Positions 43,916 through 57,659 are shown, counted from the stretch's first letter. The stretch is 64,000 nucleotides of DNA from Mytilus edulis (GCF_963676685.1 NC_092345.1:74637960-74701959); one strand, 5' to 3'. Program-made: numbers and translations. Notes: generated by a model from the letters alone, not told the origin.

Positions 43916-43929
43916 TTTTAATCAGATAT

Positions 43930-44890
43930 TGTTTAGGAAGCGTCGATATTCAACCGCTTCCAAGCGAATGTATCCCGATAATCCCGTTCTAATTCCGCTT
44001 CTAATCCGAATTGTATCTTTCGCCAGGTAAAATTCGACCGAGTCTATCACGACTGCGCTCAGATTCTACCGAATGTAATCCAACAGAGATCAGATAGTGG
44101 CAAGACAGTGAACCGACGCTGACGGAAGTTATCCGTTCGACATTTGTCGGCATACTCGGGATGATAAGATACTGTCGGAACGTAATCCTATCACGGTCCG
44201 CTCTATCGCATTGCAAACGGCTTTGTCTGGTTTCAGTCGTATTGTATTCTGTAATTGTCGGGACTCTGACGTGGGTATCATAGACGAATTTAGAATTAAT
44301 AACGGGACTGTTTCGGAACGGTTTCGGCGAAAACGGTTCGCAATCGACAAGATCTGGATGCTATCTGGACTCAATGGGCAAAAATCAGCAATGCAAAATT
44401 TCTTCAGATCATTCCCGTTCCACAGAACACTGTCCCGAATACACAGAACATTGTTAGAATTTTGATCCGATACAGCAGAATTTGTCACGACATAGGCACG
44501 ATTGTAATCCGACTAGACAAAATCGGCTGAGTTTCCCCGAATGTTACGGGACGCACCTAACTGTCGGGGTGCTTTGCCGAACTATTCGGACCCTTCCCGA
44601 TCAGTCAGAATCTGTTACGAACTAAAACGACTGCGTTCAGACAATAATAGGACATTCCAGATGATTGAGGATAGTATTCCGACTTTTTCACTTTTCGTGT
44701 CGTATCGCTGTCTGATCTCAAACGGGAGCAATAATCGGCAATGTGTGAACCCCGCATTACAAATTTAAGTTGAATTTCAATGCACGATTCACAGGATCTT
44801 GATCAGACTTTTAACAAATTTTAATCGGCATTGGTCCTGTCAATGACTGCAGTAAAAATCGTGAATGTGTGACCCCAGCTTGAGACTGGT
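43930..44890. other. CpG-rich, ORF-poor island
   Basis: The composition changes abruptly at about 43930 from AT-rich repeat to sequence full of CG dinucleotides (tatcccgataatcccgttct, gtttcggcgaaaacggttcg, and so on), fading after about 44760. Three overlapping ORFs of 75-119 codons on both strands show no motif. The words 'aatgtgtga(a)cccc' recur at 44738 and 44862. It may be a young transposon of unknown type or an unmethylated regulatory island. Confidence 0.5.
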
Positions 44891-45045
44891 CTTAATTTAC
44901 GCACACTTTAAACAAACTGAGGCTTAAGTTGAGAAATGCAAAGAAGTATGGAACGGGGGAGCCAAAAGTGTCAGGACAACTGTACCTGAAAAAGTTTCAA
45001 TCATCGCTTAGAATAAAAGGCAACAAATTATCAGTAGATAGTAAA

Positions 45046-45470
45046 AAGAAGATGCGGTATGATTGCCAATGAAACAACTTTTCACGAGAGACCAAAATGA
45101 CACAGAAATTTAAAACAAGTATAATAGGTCACCGTAAGGCCTTTAACAATGCACAAAGTCAATACCGCATAGTCAGATATAAAAGGTCTCGAAATGACAA
45201 ATATATAACAATTAAAATGAGGAAAAAAAAACTAACGGCCTAATTTATGTACAAAATAATGAACAAAATCAAAATATGTAACACAGCCAAAAAAAAAAAA
45301 AAAAACAACCACTGAATAAAAGGCTCCTGGCTTGGGCCTAGCACATACATAATCTGGCGGTGTTAAAACTACTTTGAAGGCGCCAGTCCTCTCCTGATTC
45401 TGTGACAGTAGCGCAACAGCACAATGAAGGAACTGTAGAAAACAATAAACAAACAACGCACATGATCAAC
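45046..45470 (-). repeat. F2 repeat copy
   Basis: On +: 'aagatgcggtatgattgcca', 'gaccaaaatgacacagaaa', 'ggtcaccgtaaggccttta', 'aaaaactaacggcc', 'ggctcctggcttgggcctag'. A 20-base A run sits at 45286-45305. Confidence 0.7.
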
Positions 45471-48400
45471 AGCAGCAAACAACAACCTCTCAATTACAAG
45501 CTGATCACGTTTTTAAATGTACAAATCAAATCAAGTGAAGTGATGAAACATCAACATGTTTTTCATTTTATAATTTAAGCAGTTAAATTGATTCTATTAA
45601 TTGGCTTTCTATTTACATATAACAAGGCTAATAAACGAACCATTGAATGAACAGATTTTATAGATAAGATCAATTGTAAGCTACTGTATTTGTTTATGCT
45701 AGATGATAAAGGTTTGTTTTGTTTATTCTTCGACAAAAATCAATCCCTTGATACATCAAACTCTAGCAATATTTACACAATTAGCAATATTTCGCTAAAA
45801 AATACAAAAGCAAACATCAATTGGGTACAAGGTCGATTTTATAAGTTCAAAGCATTTGATACCAATTAAAATTAAAGTAGAAATCATATACAAACATAAA
45901 TTAAAGTGTAACACCATAACTAATTTACAAGTCAGAACATGTGTTAATAACTTGTTTAGACCGAAAATATCATGCTGCAAATTTATCTAATTTCTGAAAT
46001 GTTGTAGACAACTTTTTTTCTGACCCATGACGATATAAAGCATGATAATTTATACTGTATAGACATATTTCAATGGTTAAAGACTATGCGTTTAGATGTC
46101 TGTTTGAATTATATGGCTTTTGAATGCTGTCTAATTGTAATATAACCGATGTTTCCTTTCAAGTGTACAGCTACAAACAGGAGTTTCAAATACATATTTC
46201 CGTAAATGCTGTCCGACTCCGTCAAAAATTTAAGCCTGGTAAAATGATGAGCTTATTCTGGTATTTCTAGATTCAGATTCTCACAACAAATATTCATACA
46301 TGATTATCAAGCACGCAAACTCAGACAGTTTTCTGATTCTCTGTTTATTAATTCTTTACAAGAAAAAGCACATTTTACTAATTGAGTTACATGTACATCA
46401 ATATAGAACTTTGTTATTGTCTATTCGACCAAGGCATACAATAGCAGACCAAGAATCATGGTTAAGATATAAGCAGAGCGAGAATGGTAAAAAAAAACAC
46501 AGCAGACCGAAAACGCCTGTACCAAGTCAGTATATGACAGTTGTTGTCCATTCGTTTGATGTGTTTTATCCTTTGATTTTGCCATTTGATTAGGAACTTT
46601 CCGTATAAATTTTCCTTGGAGTGCAGTATTTTTGTGATTTTGCTTTTAACCATTGATGGTCTGCAATACTTTATCTTTGTCATTGTCTTTCCGATATATG
46701 ATACCTTAACCTGTATGGTCTGCTATATCGTATTTTGACTATTTTACACAAGGGTAAAATAACTTTGCAGAATTGAACTTGTGCTTGACATAATGCAGCT
46801 ATTGATTTTTGTTAAACAGATTATAATTATATACAGCAATATAGTTTGAACTTAAGGTTCACGAGTAACTAAGTTGTGTTCCTGTTTATTTAAATCTAGT
46901 TTTAATGTCGTTGAAACCATTGAATGAGCCTTTCACTTTTCGTAATTAGAAGTAGAAAAAGCACAAATAAAATTTATGGATGGAAAATCTGTTGTGAATA
47001 TATACCTTAAATATAACACGAAATTCCAATTTAGAATTGATTGTCAGACAAAAGAAGTTAGCCAAGTCACAATTGATGCACGTAAAGAAAGGAAACTATT
47101 AAGTTGATCGACAAGTTTGACCTAAAATATTAATAGAAACACAAAACTACTACAATGAACAAACTTCCATAATTAGTTCAGTAGCACCAAGTAAAGATTT
47201 TGTACATCTCCGGAATGAATTCATAACAATTGTATGCCTGATATTATCTGAATTATAACTCTTATATAAGAAAATATCTGGCACTGATCCGGGAACATCA
47301 TCTATGCTTGTGCAGTACATATACATACAAAACAAATGGGAAACCAATTCATTACATAACAAATATAAATAAATTCGAATCTTGGTTATGCAGCAATGAG
47401 ACAAAATTCAAAACGACACATAACACTCAACAGACAGATTCGTCTTGCAATATGCTAAGCTTTAAACCACAAGACTAAAACATGTGAACCATCGATACCA
47501 TACCACATTTCTAAACGCAAAAAGTTAGGAAGAAAAAGTGTTTGAGGCTAAAACTAAAAATAACAATTGAACATTTTTTTTAAAACAATATTTTAGCACT
47601 TAATCGCACTCCTATTTTTCTTGATCAATTGAATACGGTAGGTGAATGTTCAAAGAATTTTGCTTCAAGTATAAAAAGATAACAAAAATACAGATTAAAG
47701 TTAAATAATACCAAATATATAATTCAAAAGAATGACTGCGGTTATTACACTGATTTTAAAGTACTTAGCACACGATGGGTTAAATAAAATTAACTCCTAA
47801 ATATACGACTGTCGTTATAAGAAGAGATTCCTTTCAGTGACACTAACACCATGGAAACAACAAGAAACCAAGTTCTTATTCATTGTCCAAAGTTGATTAT
47901 CAAAGAGGAGACGGAGGTAGTGGTCTTTAACCATTGTTTTCCTTATTGTTTTCATTATTACGATAAAGGTGCAAATTTAATTAACTGTTACAAGTTAAAG
48001 TGTTTTTACTAATGATAATGAAACCTATTCCAAATAGTTGAAACACATGTATATGAACCTCTATATAAATCATCATGTCAACAATAAGAAATAAGAATAA
48101 AATCAAAAATAAACTTTCTTTTTTGCTCATATTATTTGAACATCAATGCAAGTCTTTAGATAACATATATACGTACACTAAATGAAATCAATTTTAATTA
48201 GTTTTTTTCCGTTTTTTTTTCACATATCTTGCTTTTTATTCTCGAACACATTGTAACAAACATAATGTGTCATCTACCTTAACATTTTGCAATATTTATA
48301 AAGATGAGTCCCGGTTGCAAAGGATTAGAAAGGGGTCTTTAAACTTAATCTAAATGAATGCATTCTTTCAATATATAGTTCATTGTCTTTATCCGTTTTC

Positions 48401-48950
48401 TTCTTTTGTATTTCTTTGCATTGATGTTTGTCCTTCTTGCATTGCTTAATCTTAAAACAATTTCTGTTTTTGAAACTACGTTTTATCTTGATTTTGCGTC
48501 TTTTTTGATTTGAAAGTTTCTATTCTCGGACAGAAATCTCATATCAGGAAATGAATTTAAAGTAGCATGTGATTGAACAGTCTCTGACGAATAGAATTTA
48601 GTCTGATGTCCTTTTAATTCTTAAGTTTCTGTGAGCTTAAGTAAATATGCATGCTTCAACACTGTTTGTATTTATTCTTCATGAATATCAAAATTTTGTA
48701 CTTCCGTATAAACAAACATGAGCTTTTACAAATACCAATACTGAATTTCTACAGATTTTCTATACTTTTCATTGGTTGTCAAATTTCAACTACAACAATG
48801 TTTCAATAATATGTCTGCTTTCAACTTAAAGAATTTATTCATTCATATATTTTATTCATGATTTATAGTCCTTATACTGCAACTATGCTATTTGTGCAGT
48901 CGATCATTGACCTTAAAGACATAAGGTAAGCCTTGTTTGCCACGTGATCA
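45471..48950. other. Intergenic, AT-rich, one repeat fragment
   Basis: No gene supported. 46507-46650 carries 'ccaagtcagtatatgacagt', 'cattcgtttgatgtgtttta', 'ccttggagtgcagtattttt', shared with 53575-53705 and weakly with 51062-51200. The rest is unrecognised. Confidence 0.45.
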
Positions 48951-49049
48951 GTATGTTTCCGTATAATTTAAGATATGTACATCGCTGCCAGAGCATCGCT
49001 GCGAAGGAATACATGTTTACGGTTTACATCGTCCGCTTCATATAGTTAT

Positions 49050-49200
49050 CAAAAGTACCAGGATTATAATTTAGTACGCCAGACGCGCGTTTCGTCTACA
49101 TAAGACTCAGCAGTGACGCTCATATCAAAATAGTTATAAAGCTTAACAAGTACAAAGTTGTACCAAATACGGCGAAGGTAATCTATTCCTGGGACAAGAA
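49050..49200 (+). repeat. SINE-like repeat with conserved core
   Basis: 'aaaagtaccaggattataat', 'ttagtacgccagacgcgcgt', 'ttcgtctacataagactcag', then 'gtgacgctcatatcaaaata' and 'ggtaatctattcctggga'. The core is shared with 3275-3352 and 50905-50960. Confidence 0.65.
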
Positions 49201-50212
49201 AATCCTTAATTTCTGACACTACTATGTACAATTTGATCCATCATAAATGTTTGGTTTTGACCAATGCAATTTGCAAGGGAATAACCATACTTTTTCTTAG
49301 ATATACAAACTTGTACTAGAAAAGACAGATGATTTAATAGATTATCAACATGCATCGCGTGTCTAAATGTTTTAAAATATACACCTCGTACCAAAAAGTA
49401 TTTCTACATTTATATAAAATGTATATCAAAATCATTTTCCATCTGTTAAATTTGAATGAGGTCTAACCCCCTTTATTTGTCATAATCTGTTCATCTAGTT
49501 GGTACAGAACAACACTCATGTGTTCTTATTGCCATAACATGGTTATAATATCAGAATAAGAAAAGAAGGAAACGATTCTGACTACATTTTGAATGTATTC
49601 GAGGTCATCTGACACTTAAATGAATCAAACGATCTCCCAAAACATTATGGTGTCCATTTTACGGACGGATTACTTCAATTTTACAACAAAATCCCTAAGA
49701 CTCAACAATTCTAGGATAAAACGTATTTTTTAATTGAAACAAAGGTAAATTCTGCACATTTTTTTAAAACAATGTAAATTTAAAAACGATTAATGGGTGA
49801 AAACCAAAAGTGGTAACAATCACACTATTTAACCAGGTGTGTACTCTCAAGTTTTGAAATTACGTTCCATTTCAATACAATTTCAAAATATAGAATATTC
49901 TAAGTGGATTATGCCTCAATTACACATTTTAGGGGAAAGGCCTTTATGTGAATTAAGTGCCGTATTAGTATGCAGAGCTATCATGATGTCTAATGTTTTG
50001 GGGCGTACGTTTTAACCCTTTCTACCTGTTTTTCTACAGAAATACAAAAGAACCATTTGTCCTGAGTAGTTCTTTAAGAAATAAACAAAAGTTAGTTAAT
50101 AAACGGGTTTTAACGACCTAGCAACCAGATATCCACCAAACAATGGAACCATTTGTCCCTTTCTAGGACGCCACGGGACTTTATGTAAAAACGAATTGAA
50201 TCCTACATAGAG

Positions 50213-50520
50213 TTAACAAATTTTCATAATATAGGGTTTTAAATTTAAACTTGAATACTCCAATAAAAGAGGGACAAAAGATTCCAGAGGAACTGTAAAA
50301 CTCATAAATCGAAAATAACTGACAGCGCCATGACTAAAAATGAAAAAGACAAACAGACAAATAATAGTACATAAAAAACAACATAGAAAGCTAAATACCG
50401 AGCAACACGAGCCCCAACAAAAACTGGGGGTAATCTTAGGTGCTCCGTAAGTGTAAGCAGATCCTGCTCCACGTGTGGCATCCGTCGTGTTGCTCATGTT
50501 ATTACAAATCCAGTAAATAG
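50213..50520 (-). mobile_element. Retroelement 3'-tail copy (F1 type)
   Basis: Reverse-strand features read on +: 'agaggaactgtaaaactcat', 'cagcgccatgactaaaaatg', 'gtgctccgtaagtgtaagca', 'gatcctgctccacgtgtggc'. Matches 52270-52500 and, inverted, 6060-6300. Confidence 0.65.
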
Positions 50521-50904
50521 TCTAATTCGGTAGTCAAATTCATGAAAAGGGAAGAGGATTGTAGTAGTGATAGTCATCTCTAAATGTTTGTTATATATAT
50601 ATATAGCTGTTTAGCAGACGAGATGACTATTAAATAATGTATTGGTCTACATAGTTTTTTATCATGATGCGGCGTGATATTGACTTTTTCGCATAAATTC
50701 TTCTCAAAATACAATATCAACTACATATTTTAATATATGAAAGTAAAAAAATTTCGCAGAAGGGAGCATCTCATTCAAATTTTGTAAACATTAATGTCTT
50801 TTATATTTGTAATGCCATCGAATTATAATACATCACAATCGGTTCTACGTAAGAAAAAAATCATTGAACTTGCCGCTTTTAAGGAAAAAACCTGAGCAAA
50901 GATC

Positions 50905-50960
50905 ATCATTTTGTACCACAGACGCGAGCTTCGTCTATGCAAAATTCATCATTGCCACGC
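50905..50960 (+). repeat. SINE-like core fragment
   Basis: 'ttgtaccacagacgcgagct' followed by 'tcgtctatgc', a diverged copy of the 49080 core. Confidence 0.45.
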
Positions 50961-52214
50961 AAAAACACCTGAAAGGCCAAAGTTAGGAACAATGTTTAAA
51001 AGCGTTGGGGGCACAAAAGGAGGACGAAGATTTAGCTATCTATAAACCCAAGTTTAAGCCATCATTCTCTTCGAAAATGTCTGAACCAAGTCACTAGTAT
51101 TTTTCCAAACGCTTTATTGGTTGATAGAGTCTTACGTTTGGTTTTGTCAATTTGTATGGCCTTTGTTTTAATTACATCGGAGTTTGGTATTTTTGTTATA
51201 CTTTTGTTTTCATGAATGGTTTTGCGTAAGTAATCATTTACGGGTAGATACTGATTAGAATTCAAAGTTTATAAGGACAAACCGTTACTTTATAAATATT
51301 ACCATATCAAAGGTATGTCATGTCAACATAGTAGTGCTGACTACTGGGGTATTATACCATGTAAATCTTTCACACCTGTTAAAGGTCTGACTGTAAAGCT
51401 CGGTTTGGTATAGTAGATAGTCTGATACATATACTAAATTTTTTTGAAACAGTTAAAACATTTTGTCTTAAATCAAACTACCCTTACTGCCTACTCTTCT
51501 TAAAAAAATGATGGTTAAATTAAAACTTAGCAATCCTAACGATTACAATATAAACATTATATGATAAAACCTTTTACACTGAAGTGTTTGAACAGTTTTA
51601 CAATTGGTATTGTGTTCCAAATCTTAAGATTGTTCATTGATTTCTACTAGTTGATACTTTGAAGTTGTAACAATTGAGAAATAAAAAATTACAAATCTAA
51701 ATTTGAATGATTTTTGGGATTGTTTAAACAAGAATGCTTTTTAATTCTTACCACATATCATTATTCATAAAAAAAACTTTAGTCTTTTAAAAACAAACAA
51801 TTGAATGAAAATAATACTGATTGATAAGTGATTGAGGGTACAATATGAATTGTGAGAAGAGGGTATAATTGAACTGAAAAGAGAACATATGTTTTCAACA
51901 ACAAATGATTTTGTTAATGCAGCGAAGAAAGAGGATAAACATGCACGTGAGATGTTTTTAAAGGATAGTGATATATACCATATGTTACTATGGATCGAAG
52001 GATAAAATTCGAAGCACAATGATTAATCTAAAAATTAAAACTATAGACTACATTTAACTTCCAAAATACTTCTCTAGCATCATCGAGACAAACAACAAAC
52101 AACTACGTATATGAGAACTGAAAAACTTCAAAATACAACTTACAGGTTGCCAGAAAATAAATGAAATTGAGAACCAGCGAATATCGACAGTCTAGATTTA
52201 CTATAACAAATATT

Positions 52215-52262
52215 GTCTTCCTTTCTTTTCTTTTCTTTTCTTTTTTATTCTTTTTTTTTTGT
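52215..52262. repeat. TTTTC polypyrimidine tract
   Basis: (ctttt)n for about 48 bp on + with one interruption. Confidence 0.85.
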
Positions 52263-52269
52263 CTTTTTC

Positions 52270-53420
52270 CTATTTTGAGTTTTAAATAATATGATCACAT
52301 AAAGGATTACATATAAGAAATATAGAGAGGCTAAAGATACCATAGGAAAATAAAAAATAGAAAATTGATGACTAAGCAACTAGAACCTCATCAAAAACTG
52401 GGGACGATTTTAGATGCTCCGGAAGGTTTAAGCAGATCCTGCTCCAGTCACCTGGCACCCGTCGTATAGATCATAAATTACTACACACCCGATAATAAGT
52501 CTTTTTCGCTAGGTCTTTTTCGGGAAAAGAGACCGGCATCGTAGTTACGAATTTCATTTGTGAAACGGATATTTCATAACGGTCAACGAAAGATACAGAC
52601 TCATTTTGTGAAAATTAACTTACAACGCCATTGTGAAAAAAGACAAATAAAACTCAACATGAGGTATCCAACGTGGTGATCATGTAAGTAAACCCGGTGA
52701 TTTTTATTCGGTAATCACATGCAAGGGAAAGATGTTGGGGTTGTGGTGCCGACAATTAGAACATATTCGTCGTCATCTTTGAAGCAGATATTCCATAACG
52801 ATCAACCAACTCGTTATGGCGTCGTAAACTTTACGAAGAGATGATTTCAACTTCAGAACCTGGAAATCTTGTTGTAATAGCTTCCTTATCATGTTATGAA
52901 ATACAAGTCAACACTATATGTAGGCGCTGATGAAATGATACTACATAGAAATGAGAAATTTACAATTTGAACGCTGGAATCATCCCTTCCGTCGTGAAGT
53001 TTTGTTAACTACCGACCTTCATTGTCAATTTCTAGATGTAACTCAAGATAGAAGGCAAACTTGACTTATATAATGTATCCGTTATCTCATGTTTGTTGGG
53101 ATAGGTGAGTCATCAAACTTTGAATTATTTAGTTAGAGAACATCATCTTTATAGCTTCTTTATAAAGTCAGTGTCATATGAATAAAGGAATATGTCATCA
53201 AGATAACGAACACATTTAGTTTCCAATGAGATTGATTGTTGAAAAAGACGTCTTCCAAACGTGATAAATATGTTTTCAATCAAGAAATCAAGAATATTAA
53301 AAATAATATATGTTTATCTCTTCCTAAAACAAGATATGTATACAGCTGCGTGACAAGTTAGACAACTATAGAAATAACGACGGCTAAGTTCGTTGTTGGC
53401 ATTCTTATTTATTACCAAAG
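52270..53420 (-). pseudogene. Decayed retroelement RT ORF plus 3' tail
   Basis: Reading from 53300 down: FLIENIFITFGRRLFQQSIS, then LDDIFLYSYDTDFIKKL, later LHLEIDNEGR, TKLHDGRDDSSVQIVNFSFL, SSAPTYSVDL and, near the ORF end, RRHNELVDRYGISASKMT. In order and wording these are the RT C-terminal half of the retroelement type seen at 57660. Many stops and frameshifts. Below 52560 it runs into the F1 tail ('gcagatcctgctcc', 'gtttaagcag' on +). I cannot place the RT confidently between LINE-like and Penelope-like groups. Confidence 0.65.
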
Positions 53421-56029
53421 TAGATCTTAATCTTTTAACCTGTCTTTCAGTTTTAAAGCGTCAGTGTTTCTTGTTAATTTTTTGAATTAGGAAACAAATT
53501 AACTAATAATTGCCCCTCAGCTTTTCCTGATTTAGTTAACAAACTTATTGATGAAGGGTATACATAAAAATATGTCTGGTCCAAGTCAGGTATACGACAG
53601 TTGTTATTCATTCGTTTGATGTGTTTGAGCTTTTGATTTGGCCATTTGATTACAGACATTCCGTTTTGAATTTTCCTCGGAGTTCGGTATTTTTGTTAAT
53701 TAACTTTTTACACCAAACCCTTTAATTTGTTTTCAAATGAAAGAGACATGACCTACGATTGGCCCAATTGAACTGACGTAAGGAATTCAAACATCACCGT
53801 CCACTCGCTCCAGAAACAGGTTACCAGGAGACCGGTAACGGTTTACTGGATACATACAACAGTATTTGTATAGCAAAACAGATCGATTGTAGAATAAAGT
53901 TGTGTTATTTAGAAATTTAATGTTAGCAATGCATTATTTGAATCGATTAAAACTGCTTTGAAACAAAGTTCAGAAAACTTGCCTCATATATAATGGGATT
54001 TAATATCCAAAATTATTGTATGTTCAATCAAATTAGCTGAAAATACATTTTACCTGCCAATACATATCTAATAATAATGTGAAAACAATAGGGTTTCACA
54101 TCAAGAGACAATAAACATGATATTTAATATTTTATCTGCGAACATTTAATCACAATGCACAATTGAATTTAGTAACATTGACGATACTAATATTACTACA
54201 TCAGATGCAGGAGATGACAATGCAGGTCTTGGACTTTGTCAATAATTGTGAAAAGGAAGATATAGCTCAATTGTAGGAACATATAACATGTTAGGCCTAC
54301 GTTCCTAGCAACGTCTATGACCATAACGAATACACATCCAAATATTGAAAAAAAAATATCTTTCCTCTTTATTGATAAATATCAAGCTTTGTTCTTTGTT
54401 TTTTTCTGTTTTGTATAGAGAACTGATATGATAAGTCAAGCCCTTTCCAGCTAAATAAAATAATTGTTCTCAGATTGAAATTTACACCGTGAACTGTGTC
54501 AAGATCGCGTAGAACATGCTTAACCTCGCCAAATTATTAAGATGTTTGTCCCAACCCCAATTCAGAGGATATCTGCTGTCTGTCATAATTGTGCATGTAA
54601 GTAATGACAAGTAATTACTAAAACCGATTGGACATTTTCATTATGCACGTTAAAGCACGTGACGTTCACCGTGGTGAATATAATGTTTCTCCAGTTGAAT
54701 ATGCTGTTTTAAACAAACTCAAATTCGTGAAGAATAAACTACCAAATAATACAAATAAGCTAGGAATAATACGTTTAATCTTAACCTCTTTCTGCCTCTT
54801 CATGATGTTATCCTATTTATCAAATGTTTTTTTTTTAAATAGTTGTATGCTTTGGTAGAATATCGCATCACTATGTGAGAAAAAATCCAACATGAGTTTC
54901 CAAGTGCAAACATGAATGAAAATCGTTAGTTCTTCATATTACTTCCACAACAATTTCTTTATAATTGAAACGCTGAAAGTCAACATGTATGTAAGCAGTT
55001 ATATGAAGAAAAGAATAATTAATATAAGGTTGATGCTCTCAAAACTCCTAGAGACTTTTGATAAGATAATAGTCAATATTCTTACCTTCAGAATAATTTT
55101 TTTTTTAAATTATGTCTGAATTTGCATAAAACTATTTTCTCCATTATATTACATTCATATAGCTTTTTATTTATGAAATTGAAAGTCGTGTATGTGTTAC
55201 AATAGGGAAATGTCGGGTAAATGTTACAATAAAGGATTGTCGGGTAAAGTAGGACTAAATAACGTACAAACCATGACATGAAAGTATTTTAGTAAAAACA
55301 TAACATACACTTACATGAAATTCTTGATTCTCAACGGGAAACAGATTTTTATCATATCTCAAATTGAATTATTTTTAAATGTCATTTTGTTGTGTGTGTA
55401 TGCACATATATTATATTTTATCAAATATTTTCTGATTTACACAATTTTATATTTTCTTGTTTAATGATGATTTTGGGGGGTAATGCACATACATTCGGTA
55501 ATTTAAAATTTAAACTTTTGATGTTTTAAAAGCATTTAAGTTCTGAATACAATCTGTTTGGGGTATTGCAATATCCCGTTAAATGCAGATAATTCTATTA
55601 TTATCATCTGTTTATAAAATTGTTGTATCGAATCTACTCTATGTTTCAGTAACCAAATATATAAAGATGTCACGTTTTATGCACATTAAAGCAGCATCAG
55701 AATAGGAGGTTGATTGGTTAATGGTTGCTGAACGTACATTTGCCAATATATCATACAAGGTCAAGACGAGACCAAATTCACAATAAACACAATGGATAGG
55801 TTCTTGTACTATAGCTAGAGACCGTTCGGCCAGAAATTGCTGTGTACAAAATATGAAACAAATTTCACACTAGATTAATAAGACGTACATGGCAAAAAAT
55901 ACCCCTTCGTCTAAAATCAAATGATCCAATGAAGCCCTTCGCATTATATCAAGTGTTAAGCTGGACATTTTTGTTTAGTTTTTCACAAATATATTGGTAT
56001 ATAACTAATCGTTTGAACCAAGAGTTTAA
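53421..56029. other. Intergenic, AT-rich, no supported gene
   Basis: It contains the short repeat at 53575-53705, shared with 46507-46650, and a two-copy 28-bp repeat at 55195-55250 ('gttacaata', 'tgtcgggtaaa'). A 76-codon ORF at 54628-54858 was considered and not called. Confidence 0.4.
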
Positions 56030-56345
56030 GGTGGTGAAGTTGAAATCAACACTTGGAAAACTTTACGAACACCATATTTAGCTGGTGGCCGTATGGAGTA
56101 TATATTTCAAAGATGACGAGGGATATCTTCCAATTATATTGACCACAATCCCGTCGTTTGTTCCTCGAATGTGACAAACCAAGTAAGACTTATGGCAAGG
56201 CATGTACTAACATGAATAACGCAACGGGTGTCACATGTGGAGTAGTATCAGTTTATCATTCTAGATCACATGAATAGAACAAGTGTTCGGTAATGTTCGC
56301 GATGCTAGTTTTCTATGTTGTGTTTTACATGTATATACTGTTGTT
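56030..56345 (+). mobile_element. Retroelement 3' end copy
   Basis: Starts 'ggtggtgaagttgaaatcaa', as 15650 does, with a decayed C-terminal ORF end (VKLKSTLGKLYEHH, then stop). The tail follows with 'aataacgcaacgggtgtcac', 'atgtggagtagtatcag' and 'ctatgttgtgtttta'. Confidence 0.6.
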
Positions 56346-56504
56346 TAGCCTTTGTTTTTTTATGTACCGAAATATATTAAACATACCTATCTGTACTGAA
56401 AATGCAAAATATGCTGTCGTTGTGTCACTGTCAGTTACTGTATAATTAAGCTATATTTATCAAGAAACAATCTACCTTCATTTAGAAAGATGCATTTTGT
56501 TGTG

Positions 56505-56575
56505 TTGTTTGCTCTATGGTCGGGTGGTTGTCGCTTTGACATATTCACCATTTCCTTTCTCAATTTTATGTATCT
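56505..56575 (+). repeat. Retroelement 3'-terminal fragment
   Basis: 'tatggtcgggtggttgtcgc', 'ttgacatattcaccatttcc' match the last 60 bp of the element ending at 58860. Confidence 0.55.
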
Positions 56576-56699
56576 AATCTTTAGAAATTACACTTTTGAT
56601 ATTAGTTTCCTGTCTCTTCTGTTTTTTGTCCTCATGTAACACATATGTGTTTGAGTGTAAATAAAGAATTAAGAATTTGACATACTGAGTAAGACTCAT

Positions 56700-56850
56700 C
56701 ACAAGGTATGTACCTACATGAATAACGCAACGGGTGTCACATGTGGAGTAGGATCAGCTTATCATTCTAGATCACATGAATAGAACAAGTGTTCGGTAAT
56801 GTTCATGATGCTAGTTTTATATGTTGTGTTTAACATGTATACACTGTTGT
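56700..56850 (+). mobile_element. Second F1 tail copy, direct repeat of 56198-56344
   Basis: About 93% identical by eye to 56198-56344 over 147 bp ('aataacgcaacgggtgtcac', 'tctagatcacatgaatagaa', 'caagtgttcggtaatgttc'), 504 bp downstream in the same orientation. Confidence 0.75.
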
Positions 56851-57095
56851 TTGATCGTTTTTTGCAATGGCATTTTCAGTCCGTTTTCGATTTTTTTAAT
56901 CTTGGTGTGTATTTCCCGTTTAAATAGTTTTACACTTGTAATTTTGGGGCCCTTTATAGCTTTTTGTTCGGTGTGAACCAAGGCTCCGTTTTGAAGGCCG
57001 TACATTGACCTATAATGGTTTACATATTTTAAATTGTTATTTGGATTGAGAGTTGTCTCATTGGCACTCACACCACATCTTCCTATATCTATTAT
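56850..57095 (+). repeat. Interspersed repeat (F3 type)
   Basis: 'gggccctttatagctttttg', 'tcggtgtgaaccaaggctcc', 'ccgtacattgacctataatg', 'gagttgtctcattggcactc'. Matches 41700-41875. Confidence 0.7.
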
Positions 57096-57189
57096 CCAAA
57101 ATATGCGTATTGAACAGTTGTAATCATTTTCAGGGTCGTATATATCCTTTCTTTAATTCTTATGAATAAAAGATAGTCGTCCAGAAAAA

Positions 57190-57385
57190 GAAAAGAAGAA
57201 ACACACACGCCATATATCGGTTGTAGGGGTTCGTGTTGTTTATTCTTTAGTTTTCTATGTTGTGTCATGTGTGCTGTTGTTTGTTTGTCTTTTTCATTTT
57301 TAGCCATGGCGTTGTCAGTTAGTTTTAGATTTATGAGTTTGACTGTCCCTTTGGTATTTTTCGTCCCTCTTTTGCATTTGAAAAT
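57190..57385 (+). mobile_element. F1 retroelement tail, right half
   Basis: 'ggggttcgtgttgtttattc', 'tttttagccatggcgttgtc', 'tgactgtccctttggtattt', 'cgtccctctttt'. Confidence 0.65.
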
Positions 57386-57659
57386 GATGTACTTTAAGTT
57401 TATCAGCAACAGTTATCAACTATATCTGTGGAGACAATTTTGCAAATTAATTATTCAAGTGTTAAATCGTTAGTAGTATATAAAGGTAAAATATAATTAA
57501 AATGTTATTTTATAGCACAATCGTGATCAGTTATTATGTATAGTGAATCTGATGACCTCTTTGTTTGAACTTAAAAGGAAAATATATTGATAGATTCACC
57601 TTCAATATTCAAACTATAATTTTGAAAATACAATGAGGGAATAGTTATACATTTATAGG

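Noticed and set aside
44129..44768. Overlapping ORFs (119, 84, 75 codons) in the CpG-rich island
   Set aside because: Open frames occur on both strands because CG-rich sequence has few stops; no domain, splice or start signal.
54628..54858. Possible orphan exon (MHVKARDVHRGEYNVSPVEY region)
   Set aside because: Looks mildly coding at first, but there is no acceptor upstream, no clear donor and the second half is a hydrophobic AT-rich run. No partner exons found.
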